This document shows positions 1 to 8,026 of a stretch of 64,000 nucleotides of DNA, one piece after another (positions within the stretch are counted from its first letter, which is position 1; each line of letters begins with the position of its first letter). Source of the stretch: Candidatus Tectimicrobiota bacterium. Lineage in GTDB: Bacteria; JACPUC01. The notes under the pieces are model-generated. The model made no database searches, was not told where the DNA came from, and worked only from the letters and a program-made list of their open reading frames with translations. Both the position numbers and the translations under genes were made by a program. The stretch spans positions 270,297-334,296 of the forward strand of contig JACPUC010000008.1 of the NCBI GenBank assembly GCA_016192455.1, read 5' to 3'.

Positions 1-871
1 ACGGCACCTCGCCGGGCAGCGGCACGCTCCCCACCACCGCGAAGCTGCGCAGGTCGAGGAGGCTCAGCAACGAGGGTGGCGTGCTGCCCACGTGGGTGAT
101 GAGCGCGTACCGTCCATCCGCCGAGATCTCTACCCGGAAAGGGTCCTTCTCCAGCGCAACAACCCGCAGCACCCGGAAATCGTCCAGCGCATAGACCCAG
201 GCGCTGGCATCCTCCAAGTTGACCACGACCGCCAGCGCTCCATCCGGGGTGACCGCCACATCGTAGGGTCCAATGCCCGCGGCCGGCGTGCTGACCACCT
301 CGAAGGTGTCGCCGCTGATCACCATGAGGCGGTTGATGAACTGGCTGACAACGAGGATGAAGCGCCCATCGGGCGTCACGGCGATGCCGCGCGGTCCGTC
401 GCCGACGGTCACCCGCCGGCGCACCTCCAGCGTCTCGGCATCGAAGATCAGCAGCTCATCGAGGGGTTCCGAAGCAACGCTCCGCGAGGAGCTCGTATCG
501 GGGTCCTGATTCACCGTCAGGAGATGCGCTCCGTCCGGTGTGAGGGCCAGGGCGAAGGCGGAGAAGCGATCCACGACGGCGGAGTCGCTTCGTTCCATGC
601 TGGCGAGGTGGACGGACGTGAGGAGACCCGTGCTCTGCTCACCCTCGACCGGGGGAAGATCAACGGTGAAGGAGAAGCGCTGGCTGGCGGGGTGGAGCAC
701 GAAGTGCTCGCTCGTGAGGTCCGAAAGCCGCAGGGGGACTCCCTGGGCGTGGGCGGCACCCCCCATGCTGAGAAGGTGCAGCAGGAGCAGCAGGGGGAAG
801 ACCCTAAGGAAGACCCAAGCAAGACACCGCCAACATCCCGCAGCGCCGTCCGCGCGCCCAGTATCGTCCAC
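1..871 (-). CDS. YVTN-type beta-propeller repeat protein (partial, C-terminus outside window)
   Basis: Reading the minus strand gives repeated blade-like units ending in motifs such as LALTPDGAHLLTVNQ, IAVTPDGRFILVVSQ, VAVTPDGALAVVVNL and ISADGRYALITHV, each followed by an 'xxxIDxxTxEV'-like strand. This is the signature of secreted YVTN/lactonase-like seven-bladed propellers. A hydrophobic segment (LRVFPLLLLLHLLSMGG) followed by AHAQG is a good signal peptide with a cleavage site. The reading frame is closed by a stop near 915; the start I chose is a GTG at 869-871, and an internal ATG beside the signal core is an alternative. The gene runs off the left edge, so length and C-terminus are unknown. 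No enzymatic residues can be assigned; such proteins often act as extracellular binding scaffolds. Confidence 0.7.
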   Translation of the reverse strand, partial: MDDTGRADGAAGCWRCLAWVFLRVFPLLLLLHLLSMGGAAHAQGVPLRLSDLTSEHFVLHPASQRFSFTVDLPPVEGEQSTGLLTSVHLASMERSDSAVVDRFSAFALALTPDGAHLLTVNQDPDTSSSRSVASEPLDELLIFDAETLEVRRRVTVGDGPRGIAVTPDGRFILVVSQFINRLMVISGDTFEVVSTPAAGIGPYDVAVTPDGALAVVVNLEDASAWVYALDDFRVLRVVALEKDPFRVEISADGRYALITHVGSTPPSLLSLLDLRSFAVVGSVPLPGEVP

Positions 872-1016
872 GGCGAGGTCCGCTCCGATTCGGGAAGCAA
901 GAGAAACATCAGATCATTGAATAGATATGCACCAACCTAAATTATTTGTAAAGCACAAAATGAGAGCACCCGTGCTCCCACACCCCCGCGCTGCGTTCCC
1001 ACCTCGCCACGAACCT

Positions 1017-2333
1017 TCATGTCATCGGCGGGTCGAGATCCGGGGTCCGCATGATCTCCCGCAGCACGGCGGTGGCGAAGCTGCCGGCGGGGAGCGCGAA
1101 GCTGACGCGCAGGCTCCAGGAGGCCGCGGCCTCCGCCCCGCCGCCGCGCCGCATGCCGGATTCGCCCCCCTCGCCCTCACCCTCCCCGGCCTCTCCCTCC
1201 TTCTGCTCCCAGGTGTGCCGCCAGTTCTCCAGGGGTACGCGGTAGGGACGCCGCTCGCCGGTGAGATGGACGCCGCAGATGGCGCCGCAAAAATCCTCGA
1301 GACGCACCTCGTCGCCTGCCAACACCTCGGCTTCGAGGCGCGCCGCCTCCCCCGCCGCCTGCAGGAGCTTCGCCCCGAACAGGGGACCGGCGGGGCTGAT
1401 GGCGAATGCGGCCAGGCGATCCTCCTCGGCCCCGGGATGTTCCACGTGGAACGCGGCGCCGTTCACGTGCTTCACCGCCACGTCGCCGTCGAACAGACGA
1501 TCAATGGCAGGCAGCCGCCGCGCCAGGCAGCGATTGAAGAGGAGGGACTGGTAGGCGGTGAGGTAGCGCCAGGCGTGCTCGTGGCGCAGGGCTTGGGCGG
1601 CGCGGCGGGCGTCGCCGCCGTGGCGTTGCAGCAGCTCGAGGAGGGTGCGCTCCTCGCGCTGGCCGTGGCCGAGCGCCCGCAGGGCCGCCTCCGGCCTTCC
1701 TTCGCGAAGCGCCCGGCGGGCGGCCTCGAGCTGCTCATCGGGGCGCGTCGCGCTGCTGAGGAGCGCCGGCCAGACTTCGTCCCAAGCGCCGCGCAGCAGG
1801 GCGCGACCGACGCGCTGGTTGTTGCCGTGTCGCCCGAAGCGCTGCGGCCCGAAGAGGTTCGGCACGCCGCGCTGGTGCAGGGTGTGCACGACCGCCAGGA
1901 GGTCAGGCTCCTGGTTGGGCAGCACGCCGCCGAGGCGGATGGTGAAGCGGTTGCCGCGCAGGTGGCCGAGGCGCAGCTTGTTGCGGTGCCGCGTGGCGAC
2001 GAGAACCCGCAGCCCCCGCTCGGCAAAGCCGGCCGCCGCGTCTGGATCAACGCCGTGCAGCGACACCCATTGCCGCGTCACCGCCTGCACGTCCTTCAGC
2101 CCGGCATAGCCCGCGGCGGGCGGCATCACCCCCAGGGTGCGGCAGAGGCGGCGGACGGCCTCGGTCGTGCTCAGCCCCTGTTTCTCAATCCACAGGTAGG
2201 CGTGCTCGCCCGCGCCGCATGGCTCGTAGAGCGGCAGTTCTTCAACGACGAAGTCCTCGGGCGCCTGCTTCAGCGTGCCGCCGATGCCACGCTGTCCGCA
2301 GAGGTATCCGAGGGGGTCGCGGGCGAGGGGCAT
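1017..2333 (-). CDS. truD: tRNA pseudouridine(13) synthase TruD
   Basis: TruD converts U13 to pseudouridine in certain tRNAs. The N-terminal region contains the family pattern GGTLKQAPEDFVVEELP, and the motif AGLKDVQAVTRQWVS carries the catalytic aspartate, residue 81 from the start chosen here (D80 in E. coli). The TRUD insertion domain follows (FGPQRFGRHGNNQRVGRALL near the middle). At about 438 aa it is longer than E. coli TruD (349 aa), mostly through insertions in the second half (EGEAGEGEGEGGESG low-complexity stretch). I place the start at the ATG preceded by GGAGACGAAGAAA; an upstream in-frame ATG at 2477 would add 48 residues without TruD character. It is divergent from smpB. Confidence 0.9.
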   Translation of the reverse strand: MPLARDPLGYLCGQRGIGGTLKQAPEDFVVEELPLYEPCGAGEHAYLWIEKQGLSTTEAVRRLCRTLGVMPPAAGYAGLKDVQAVTRQWVSLHGVDPDAAAGFAERGLRVLVATRHRNKLRLGHLRGNRFTIRLGGVLPNQEPDLLAVVHTLHQRGVPNLFGPQRFGRHGNNQRVGRALLRGAWDEVWPALLSSATRPDEQLEAARRALREGRPEAALRALGHGQREERTLLELLQRHGGDARRAAQALRHEHAWRYLTAYQSLLFNRCLARRLPAIDRLFDGDVAVKHVNGAAFHVEHPGAEEDRLAAFAISPAGPLFGAKLLQAAGEAARLEAEVLAGDEVRLEDFCGAICGVHLTGERRPYRVPLENWRHTWEQKEGEAGEGEGEGGESGMRRGGGAEAAASWSLRVSFALPAGSFATAVLREIMRTPDLDPPMT

Positions 2334-2533
2334 TTTCTTCGTCTCCACGGTGGGTCGTCTCCGGAAAGCGAGGTGTGGCGCGGGAGGGACCGGCCGTAGC
2401 TCCTCACGGCGGGCGATCAGGCGCAGACCTGCACCGCGCTGCCGCCGCGAAGCCATCGCAGGACGGTAGTGTAACAAGGGTGGACGCGGAGGAACAGGCC
2501 CGCCGGCGCAGGAGCCGAGCGGTTCGGGGCCGC

Positions 2534-2562
2534 TTGCCGGCGGGCAGGCTAGGTCTTATATT
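2534..2562 (+). promoter_or_regulatory. Sigma-70-type promoter for smpB
   Basis: TTGCCG and TATATT are separated by exactly 17 nt, about 165 nt upstream of the smpB start. Placement and spacing fit a housekeeping promoter; the -35 box matches 4 of 6 consensus bases and the -10 box 5 of 6. The transcribed leader of roughly 160 nt has no recognisable riboswitch. Confidence 0.5.
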
Positions 2563-2726
2563 GTGACCACCCCTCGGCTTCAGCCACGCCCGTGAGTCTC
2601 TTCTCCGGGGATGAGCGTCCGCGGGTGGCGGGGTGAAAGGCGAGGGTGCAACCCCGCCCGCCCCTTTCCAGAGGTCGCGGGGAGACGAACCCGCGCTGCC
2701 GTTTGCCTCTCCTGGGTGCGCGAGCC

Positions 2727-3215
2727 ATGGCCGCAAAGGACGCCGCGAAAAACGGCGTCAAGATCATCTGTCAGAACAAGAAAGCGCGCTTCGAGTACGA
2801 GGTGATCGAGACGCTGGAGGCGGGGCTTGCCCTGCAGGGCACCGAGGTGAAGTCGCTGCGCGAGGGGCGGGCCAACCTGGCGGACAGCTACGCCGTCATC
2901 GAGGATGGCGAGGTGATCCTGCTGAACTGCCACATCAGCCCCTACGCCCCGGGGAACATTCACAACCACAATCCGCTGCGGCCGCGCAAGCTCCTGTTGC
3001 ACAAGCGCGAGATTCGCCGGCTCTACGGCAAGCTGGCGGAACGGGGCCTGACGGCGGTTCCCCTGCGCCTTTACTTCCGCAACGGGCTGGCCAAGGCTGA
3101 AATCGCCCTGGTGCGCGGCAAGAAGCTGTACGACAAGCGCGAGACCATCAAGCGCCGCGACGCCCAGCGCGACATCGAGCGCGTCTTCCGCCGCAGCCAG
3201 CGGGGCGGGAAGTAG
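2727..3215 (+). CDS. smpB: SsrA-binding protein SmpB
   Basis: SmpB binds the tRNA-like domain of tmRNA and brings it to stalled ribosomes for trans-translation. The 162-aa product has the family landmarks: NKKARFEYEVIETLEAGLAL near the N-terminus, GTEVKSLREGRANLADSYA, the HISPYAPGNIHNHNP segment, and the basic tail KLYDKRETIKRRDAQRDIER that becomes helical in the ribosome. The start is the ATG of MAAKDAAKNG; the in-frame extension upstream has no family resemblance. Its RNA partner ssrA lies 2.65 kb downstream on the same strand, separated by the cytochrome gene. Confidence 0.97.
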   Translation: MAAKDAAKNGVKIICQNKKARFEYEVIETLEAGLALQGTEVKSLREGRANLADSYAVIEDGEVILLNCHISPYAPGNIHNHNPLRPRKLLLHKREIRRLYGKLAERGLTAVPLRLYFRNGLAKAEIALVRGKKLYDKRETIKRRDAQRDIERVFRRSQRGGK

Positions 3216-3866
3216 CAGCCTCTCCCTCGAGGTCGGTAGGTTTGCCTCTCCCCCAAACTCAGCTCCCGAAAACTTGTCCCCACCGGAAACCAAGAGCCAG
3301 GACCCGCCCGCGATCTCCCTCCCCGGAAGCGGCGGTTAACTCGCTTGCGAAACCCATCGACGTCTTCGAGGTAGCCGTGGCGATGACCAACGGCGACGCC
3401 AGGGAGGTGCCCCTAAACGCCTTTTCTGGCAAGAATTTAGCCTCGATTGACTGAAATTAGCTGAAAGACAATTTGACCTTTCTTGACATACATCAAGGTA
3501 ATGATAGACTCCAGGAAAGACATGTGTCAATTGTGGCGCGTGATTGGATCACAGCGTGACCCGATGCTTTCAGCAGGTCGTGAGCCGTGGGGGGATTGAC
3601 TGCCTGTAGCCGGGGGGCTTGATCTATCCGGGCGGCCGACGAGGCTGAGGTTTTGCTGGGCCCGCGAGCCGGCGCCGGAAGAGGATGAACGCTACAGGTC
3701 TTGTTCACGCGAGGAACGGAAAGGAGGTGATTTCAGTCCAGGGCAAGGGCAGAGCCGCGTCTCGCGCAAGGTGAGAACCGTGCTGGCGGCTGCAAACCTT
3801 CCGCAGTGGCGCGCCGCTGTCCATGCGCAGCGATACCACACAGCCTAGATGGAAAGGAAACCGCTG
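3216..3866 (+). other. Long leader/intergenic region before the cytochrome gene
   Basis: This 650-bp stretch contains the FNR-like box (3483-3496) and, at about 3719-3733, a perfect Shine-Dalgarno sequence AAAGGAGGTGAT that has no plausible start codon at normal spacing: only a 16-codon GTG frame follows. I found no convincing coding sequence. A short leader peptide or an unrecognised structured leader is possible but unproven. Confidence 0.4.
3483..3496 (+). promoter_or_regulatory. FNR/CRP-family box upstream of the cytochrome gene
   Basis: TTGAC-ATAC-ATCAA is a near-perfect match to the FNR/Dnr half-site arrangement TTGAY-N4-RTCAA. The first arm also reads TTGACA and is followed 16 nt later by TAGACT, so the site may overlap a -35 element. 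It lies about 370 nt upstream of the secreted cytochrome gene and suggests control by oxygen or nitrogen oxides. The regulator is not in the window. Confidence 0.45.
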
Positions 3867-5435
3867 ATGAGACGTTTCGTCCTTTGCATGGGAGTTGTGG
3901 TCTGTCTGTTGGTGGCAGGTGCGGCGGCGGAAGCGCAGGCGCCCGTCGATTTCAGCAACGCCACCACCACGGTACTGCCCGACGGCAATGTGCGCATCAA
4001 CAATGTGCGAGTGAATCTGCCCCCCGATGTCGTCGGCACATTTTTCGCCACCTTCGCCTTCACGCTCGAGATTCCGGGGTACCGCTTGGTCGATTTCGGC
4101 CCCTGGATTGGCTCGGAAGGCGGCGGCCCCTTCGATACCTACTTCTCCCTCGCGGTGGTCGAGAACGGCCACAACCACGCCGGGGCGAACCTGCTGTTCC
4201 TTGACTTCAACGGCGACACCCCATCAGCAAACACCGTGGTGTCGAGGCGCGTGTCGGCCAACTCCATCCGCCTCGACGGCAGCATGGCCGATTGGGATCC
4301 AACCATGCTCAGCACGATCCCGGGCCGGCCGATGAATAACTACCCGCTGAGCGAGTTCTTCGACGCCATCAACACGGAGATCACCGTCGGCTCGGCTTAC
4401 GACGAGGAGAACTTCTATCTCCTGGTGAGTTGGCTCGATGCCAACAACGACCGCAGCGACCGGCGCAACGAATGGCAGTTCGACGGCACGAGCTGGAGCG
4501 CGTTGACGCACGCGCGGGTGGCGGCGGGAACCCGGCAGGCGAACGTCGTGAATCGCGACGATCGGCTCTCCGGTGCTGAAAGTGAAGACCGCGTCCTCAT
4601 CTTCTTCCCGATCGTCGATACGGAAAACAACTTCACCGCCGGCGGCATCGGCTGCGGCGCGTATTGCCACGCCAATCTCGCGAGGAGCGGCAATCCCGCC
4701 ACGACGAACATCGCGGAGGGGGTGTCGGTGATGGCCACGAACGTCGCCGGCGACCTCGGCGACGAATGGCACTGGAAGGCGGCGCGCAGCGCCCCCATGG
4801 GCTCCGCCGACGACCGCAAGGTCTCCTTCGCCGAAGGGACGGCGGATGGCCGCGGCTCCGACGCGGGGCGCGGCACCGACGGCAGCAACTCCAATCAGGC
4901 CGGCGATGGGCCGTCGTTCATGCCCATCGGCGGCGGCTCGGCCCGCGTGCTTTACGACGCCGCCAAGCAGCCGCTCGACCAAAGCCTGCTCCGCGCCGGA
5001 GATTTCCTCCCGTTTGCCGTCTCCCGCGCGCCGCAGGGCAGCCGCGGCGAAGTTCGCACGGTGGATTCGTTCGACCCGGCGACGGGTCGCTGGGTGGTCG
5101 AGTTCCAGCGCAAGATGTTCACCGGCAACCCTGACGATCACCAGTTCACCGAAGGGCCCGATGCCGCGCCGCCAACGAGCCCGGCGGTGAATTTCGGTGA
5201 TAGCGCCAGCGGCCGACCCCTCTACGCCCAGAAGTGCGCGGCCTGCCACGGCGCCAGCGGCGAAGGTGTGTTCGCCGGCGATGCGTGGTCGGTTCCGCGG
5301 GTGCAGCGCACCAGCAGCCCGCTCATCCTGCGGGCCATTCGCTACGTGCCGGCCATGCGTGGCGTCGAGCTTGCGCCGCAGCAAGCCGAGGATATTGCGG
5401 CGTTTCTGCAAACGCAGATCATCGCGCAGCAGTAG
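3867..5435 (+). CDS. Secreted c-type cytochrome with ethylbenzene-dehydrogenase-type heme-binding domain
   Basis: The 522-aa product starts with a signal peptide (MRRFVLCMGVVVCLLVAGAAAEAQA). The middle (about residues 110-420) resembles the heme-binding domain of the ethylbenzene dehydrogenase gamma-subunit/DMSO-reductase-associated family: TVGSAYDEENFYLLVSWLD, DRVLIFFP, and GCGAYCH, a CX3CH motif (C263, C267, H268) of the kind common in this family. The C-terminus is a small cytochrome c with CAACH (C457-H461) and a possible distal Met in YVPAMRGV. It is therefore a periplasmic electron carrier or the electron-acceptor subunit of a respiratory oxidoreductase. No molybdopterin catalytic subunit is adjacent, so its partner is unknown. 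The start is the second ATG, which is preceded by AAAGG at 9-nt spacing. Confidence 0.75.
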   Translation: MRRFVLCMGVVVCLLVAGAAAEAQAPVDFSNATTTVLPDGNVRINNVRVNLPPDVVGTFFATFAFTLEIPGYRLVDFGPWIGSEGGGPFDTYFSLAVVENGHNHAGANLLFLDFNGDTPSANTVVSRRVSANSIRLDGSMADWDPTMLSTIPGRPMNNYPLSEFFDAINTEITVGSAYDEENFYLLVSWLDANNDRSDRRNEWQFDGTSWSALTHARVAAGTRQANVVNRDDRLSGAESEDRVLIFFPIVDTENNFTAGGIGCGAYCHANLARSGNPATTNIAEGVSVMATNVAGDLGDEWHWKAARSAPMGSADDRKVSFAEGTADGRGSDAGRGTDGSNSNQAGDGPSFMPIGGGSARVLYDAAKQPLDQSLLRAGDFLPFAVSRAPQGSRGEVRTVDSFDPATGRWVVEFQRKMFTGNPDDHQFTEGPDAAPPTSPAVNFGDSASGRPLYAQKCAACHGASGEGVFAGDAWSVPRVQRTSSPLILRAIRYVPAMRGVELAPQQAEDIAAFLQTQIIAQQ

Positions 5436-5867
5436 TAAGCAGAGCCGAGGCGCGCCAACGCCGCTTCGGGGGCGCGATCCGCGCGTGGTCACAGCATCGC
5501 CGCGCCAGGCGCCGACGCCAGGCGCGTTGGCGTGGCATCGCTGCCGCTCGGTGAGCAGGGGGTGTGGGGGATCCTTAGATCCCCCACCCATTACTCCCGC
5601 ACCGATTTCACTTCCGACAAAACACCTCTCCTGGCATGTTCGTGAACGCCGCAGAAGCAATCAAGGGAAGAAAATCTGCCTCGTTCGTGTTATATTGAGA
5701 AGTAAAGACGAGGAGGGAGGCTCCATCGTGCGCGGAGCTGGCGGCCGGAGAGTGATGGCGTGAGCCGCCGCTCCCAGGGTCCAGGCAGCCAGATCACGCC
5801 GCGGGGACGAGCCGCGGGGGGCCGAGGGGCGCCTCGGCTATCGTCAGGCAACGCACTCATTCAGAAA
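5436..5867 (+). other. Intergenic region upstream of ssrA
   Basis: No gene is seen. A 9-bp hairpin around 5562-5583 (TGGGGGATC...GATCCCCCA) could end the cytochrome transcript, but it lacks a U-tract. An extended -10 like element (TGTTATATT, near 5688-5696) lies 170 nt before the mature tmRNA 5' end, and a GC-rich hairpin (GCCGAGGGGCGCCTCGGC) lies just upstream of it. If this promoter is used, tmRNA is processed from a longer precursor; no consensus promoter is visible directly at the mature 5' end. Confidence 0.3.
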
Positions 5868-6235
5868 GGGGGCGAACTGGGTTCGACGGGGGTAATTGAG
5901 CGTTTTGCTGCATGCCGAGGTCGTCACCAACCTCGTAAATCAGGTGGCACACCAAGCAAGTGCGGAAACCGAAGCACTTCCTCTGGCTGCGTAACAACTC
6001 GGCCAGCGTTCTCCCTGCCCGCGCCTCTGGGGTGGGATGAGGGCGTCATAAACAGAGACTAGCGCCGCAGGTTCCGCCTGGCTGCCTGTCGCGCGAACCA
6101 ACGCCGGACTAGGGACCGGTTGTATCCCCCGCCCGTGGGAGTGACCGGCCCGAAATATCCAATAACGAGGCTACGCATGTAGACGCACGGCGTGAAGACC
6201 TTCGGACGCGGGTTCGATTCCCGCCGCCTCCACCA
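5868..6235 (+). ncRNA. ssrA: tmRNA (transfer-messenger RNA)
   Basis: The 5' end reads GGGGGCGAACTGGGTTCGAC and the 3' end GGGTTCGATTCCCGCCGCCT followed by CCACCA. The seven terminal bases on each side form an acceptor stem that includes the G3-U70 pair recognised by alanyl-tRNA synthetase; the T-arm is GCGGG/CCCGC with a TTCGATT loop and CCA is encoded. PK1 is visible as CGAGGT/ACCTCG with CACC pairing to GGTG. The tag frame from GCA at 5956 to TAA at 5992-5994 encodes ASAETEALPLAA; resuming at GCA 5947 would add AHQ. About 190 nt of its 3' part recurs at 12767-12956, and no terminator follows the CCA here, consistent with an island inserted at the end of the gene. Confidence 0.95.
6046..6235 (+). 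repeat. Left copy of 190-bp ssrA 3' direct repeat (attL-like)
   Basis: This is the 3' half of the functional tmRNA gene. Aligned without gaps to 12767-12956 it shows 8 substitutions in 190 bp (about 96% identity), with the terminal 35 bp including the T-arm and CCA identical. The two copies bracket the cusCBA island in direct orientation, as expected for insertion at a tmRNA gene that regenerates a functional 3' end. Confidence 0.9.
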
Positions 6236-6281
6236 ACTACGAAGCTTCCCATCATGGGCTGTCGCGGCGGATAATGACGAA

Positions 6282-6629
6282 ATGCGCAAACTGAGGGTGT
6301 TTCTGCTACTGCTGCTTTGCATCGCGATCCCGCTCCAGGGATTCGCGCACATGTCCGTGGCAGAGACGACTTACGCGATGGAACACGCCGCGGCTGAGTT
6401 CATGGCGGATGCAGCAACCCCGCATGACTGTTGCGACAATGCCGACACCCCTGCCAAGACCACCGGCAAGGCGTGCGGTCAGTGCGGCAGCCCGTGTCCT
6501 GTCTTTCAGGTGCGCACTCATTCGCCTGCGCCCGTTCATGCCGTCCGCTTCCCCCGGTTCCGCCTGATCGAGCTATTCGTTCACTCCTTCTATCCCTCCA
6601 GCGTCTGGCGCCCGCCAGCTCTCTTCTGA
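6282..6629 (+). CDS. Small secreted cysteine-containing protein upstream of cusCBA
   Basis: A 115-aa protein with a signal peptide (MRKLRVFLLLLLCIAIPLQGFAH) and a cysteine/histidine cluster (HDCCDNADTP and CGQCGSPCPVF). I do not recognise a named family with certainty. Short proteins with this architecture commonly precede CusCBA/CzcCBA operons, and the Cys/His residues would suit periplasmic metal binding. It is the first gene of the island, 113 nt before cusC on the same strand, so co-transcription with the efflux genes is likely. The start is the ATG following ATAATGACGA. Confidence 0.6.
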   Translation: MRKLRVFLLLLLCIAIPLQGFAHMSVAETTYAMEHAAAEFMADAATPHDCCDNADTPAKTTGKACGQCGSPCPVFQVRTHSPAPVHAVRFPRFRLIELFVHSFYPSSVWRPPALF

Positions 6630-6742
6630 CTCCCTGAAACACCAAGTGCCGCGGCCGTTTGTCTCTGACAGACGGTGATGGGGTTGTCCGCGCGCGTGAA
6701 GCCTTGCTTCATTGCCGCGCGCTCCTCGAAGGGAGTTGGTCT

Positions 6743-8026
6743 ATGCATTTTCCCGAATCTGCCACCCGGCCAGGGCGGTCTGTTGCGTACCGCGTGGCCG
6801 TGACGGTCCTGCTGGCAAGCCTGAGCGGCGTGGCTAACGCCGATGCCCTTTCATTTCAGGAGGCGCTGGCTTTGGCTTTGCGCGAGACGCCGGTCCTGAG
6901 GGCGAACACCGCCCAGGTCGATGCCGCCACCCAAGCGGCGATTCCCGCGGGAGCACTGCCGGACCCCAAACTCGCGCTGGGTGTCGACAACCTGCCGATT
7001 GACGGCCCCGACCGCTACAGCCTGAGCCGTGATTTCATGACCATGCGGCGCATCGGCGTGATGCAGGAGTTTCCCAACCGGGCCAAGCGCAAGGCGCGTG
7101 TGGCGGCCGCGCAGGGCCGGGTGGCCGTGGCCGAGGCGCAGACCCGCGTCACGCGGTTGACCGTACTGCGGGAGGTAGCGGTCGCCTGGATCGCGCGCGG
7201 CAGCATCGAGCGCCAGCTTACGCGCAGCGATGCCCTCCTGGCCGAAAACCGCCTGTTCGAAGCGGCCGTGCGCGCGCAGCTCGCGGCTGGCAAAGCTGCA
7301 GCGAGCGAGGTGGTCGCGCCACGGCAGGAAGCCGCGCTGATCGAAGAGCGCCAAGACGTCCTGCGCGCGCAGCGCGAGCAAGCCCTTGCACAGTTACGGC
7401 GCTGGATCGGACCAGCGGCGCAGGCGCCGCTGACAGGCGTGGTTCCTGACTGGCCTATCGAACGCGATGGGCTGCTGCGCCGCCTGCGCCAACACCCGGA
7501 ACTGGCCGCGTTCGACCCCAAGGCCCGTGTTCTCGAGGCGGAACGGGCCGAGGCACAGGCGGCCAAGAAACCGGACTGGGCGCTGGAATTGGCCTACCAG
7601 CAGCGCGGCCCGCAGTTTGGCGACATGGTGTCACTGCAAGTCAGCTTCGACTTGCCGCTGTTCGCCGGCTCGCGCCAGAACCCGCAGATCGCGGCCAAAC
7701 TGGCCGAGCGGACCGCGCTTGTGGCCGAGCGCGAGGCCATGCTGCACGAACACGCGGCCGCGCTTGAAGCGGATTTCGCCGAGTACCAGCGCCTTGTGAA
7801 TGCCGTCCAGCGCCAACGTGAGGTGCTGCTGCCGCTGGCCGAGGAGAGGGTGACGCTCGCGCTGGCCGGCTGGCGCGGGGGCAAAGGCAGCCTGACCGAA
7901 CTGATCGCCGCCCGCCGCGAACGCATCGACGCTGAACTCAAAGCCATCGCACTGGAGGGCGAACGTCAGCAGATGGCCGCCCGCCTGCACTACGCCTATG
8001 GCGACATCGCCGGAGAACAAGGATGA
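6743..8026 (+). CDS. cusC: Outer-membrane factor of Cu/Ag RND efflux system (CusC/CzcC-like)
   Basis: A 427-aa TolC-superfamily outer membrane factor that would form the exit duct of the tripartite exporter. After a signal peptide (VAVTVLLASLSGVANA) comes the OEP repeat pattern: LSFQEALALALRETPVLRANTAQVDAA, LPDPKLALGVDNLPI, and the second repeat SLQVSFDLPLFAGSRQNP. The ATG chosen is preceded by GGGAG at 8 nt. The stop overlaps the start of the next gene (ATGA), showing translational coupling. Its identity as part of a Cus-type rather than Czc-type system rests on the neighbouring CusA/CusB, since outer membrane factors alone do not give specificity. Confidence 0.85.
   Translation: MHFPESATRPGRSVAYRVAVTVLLASLSGVANADALSFQEALALALRETPVLRANTAQVDAATQAAIPAGALPDPKLALGVDNLPIDGPDRYSLSRDFMTMRRIGVMQEFPNRAKRKARVAAAQGRVAVAEAQTRVTRLTVLREVAVAWIARGSIERQLTRSDALLAENRLFEAAVRAQLAAGKAAASEVVAPRQEAALIEERQDVLRAQREQALAQLRRWIGPAAQAPLTGVVPDWPIERDGLLRRLRQHPELAAFDPKARVLEAERAEAQAAKKPDWALELAYQQRGPQFGDMVSLQVSFDLPLFAGSRQNPQIAAKLAERTALVAEREAMLHEHAAALEADFAEYQRLVNAVQRQREVLLPLAEERVTLALAGWRGGKGSLTELIAARRERIDAELKAIALEGERQQMAARLHYAYGDIAGEQG

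Noticed and set aside
92-940. Long open frame on the + strand
   Set aside because: The opposite strand gives clear YVTN propeller repeats and a signal peptide; the + frame has no protein-like features.
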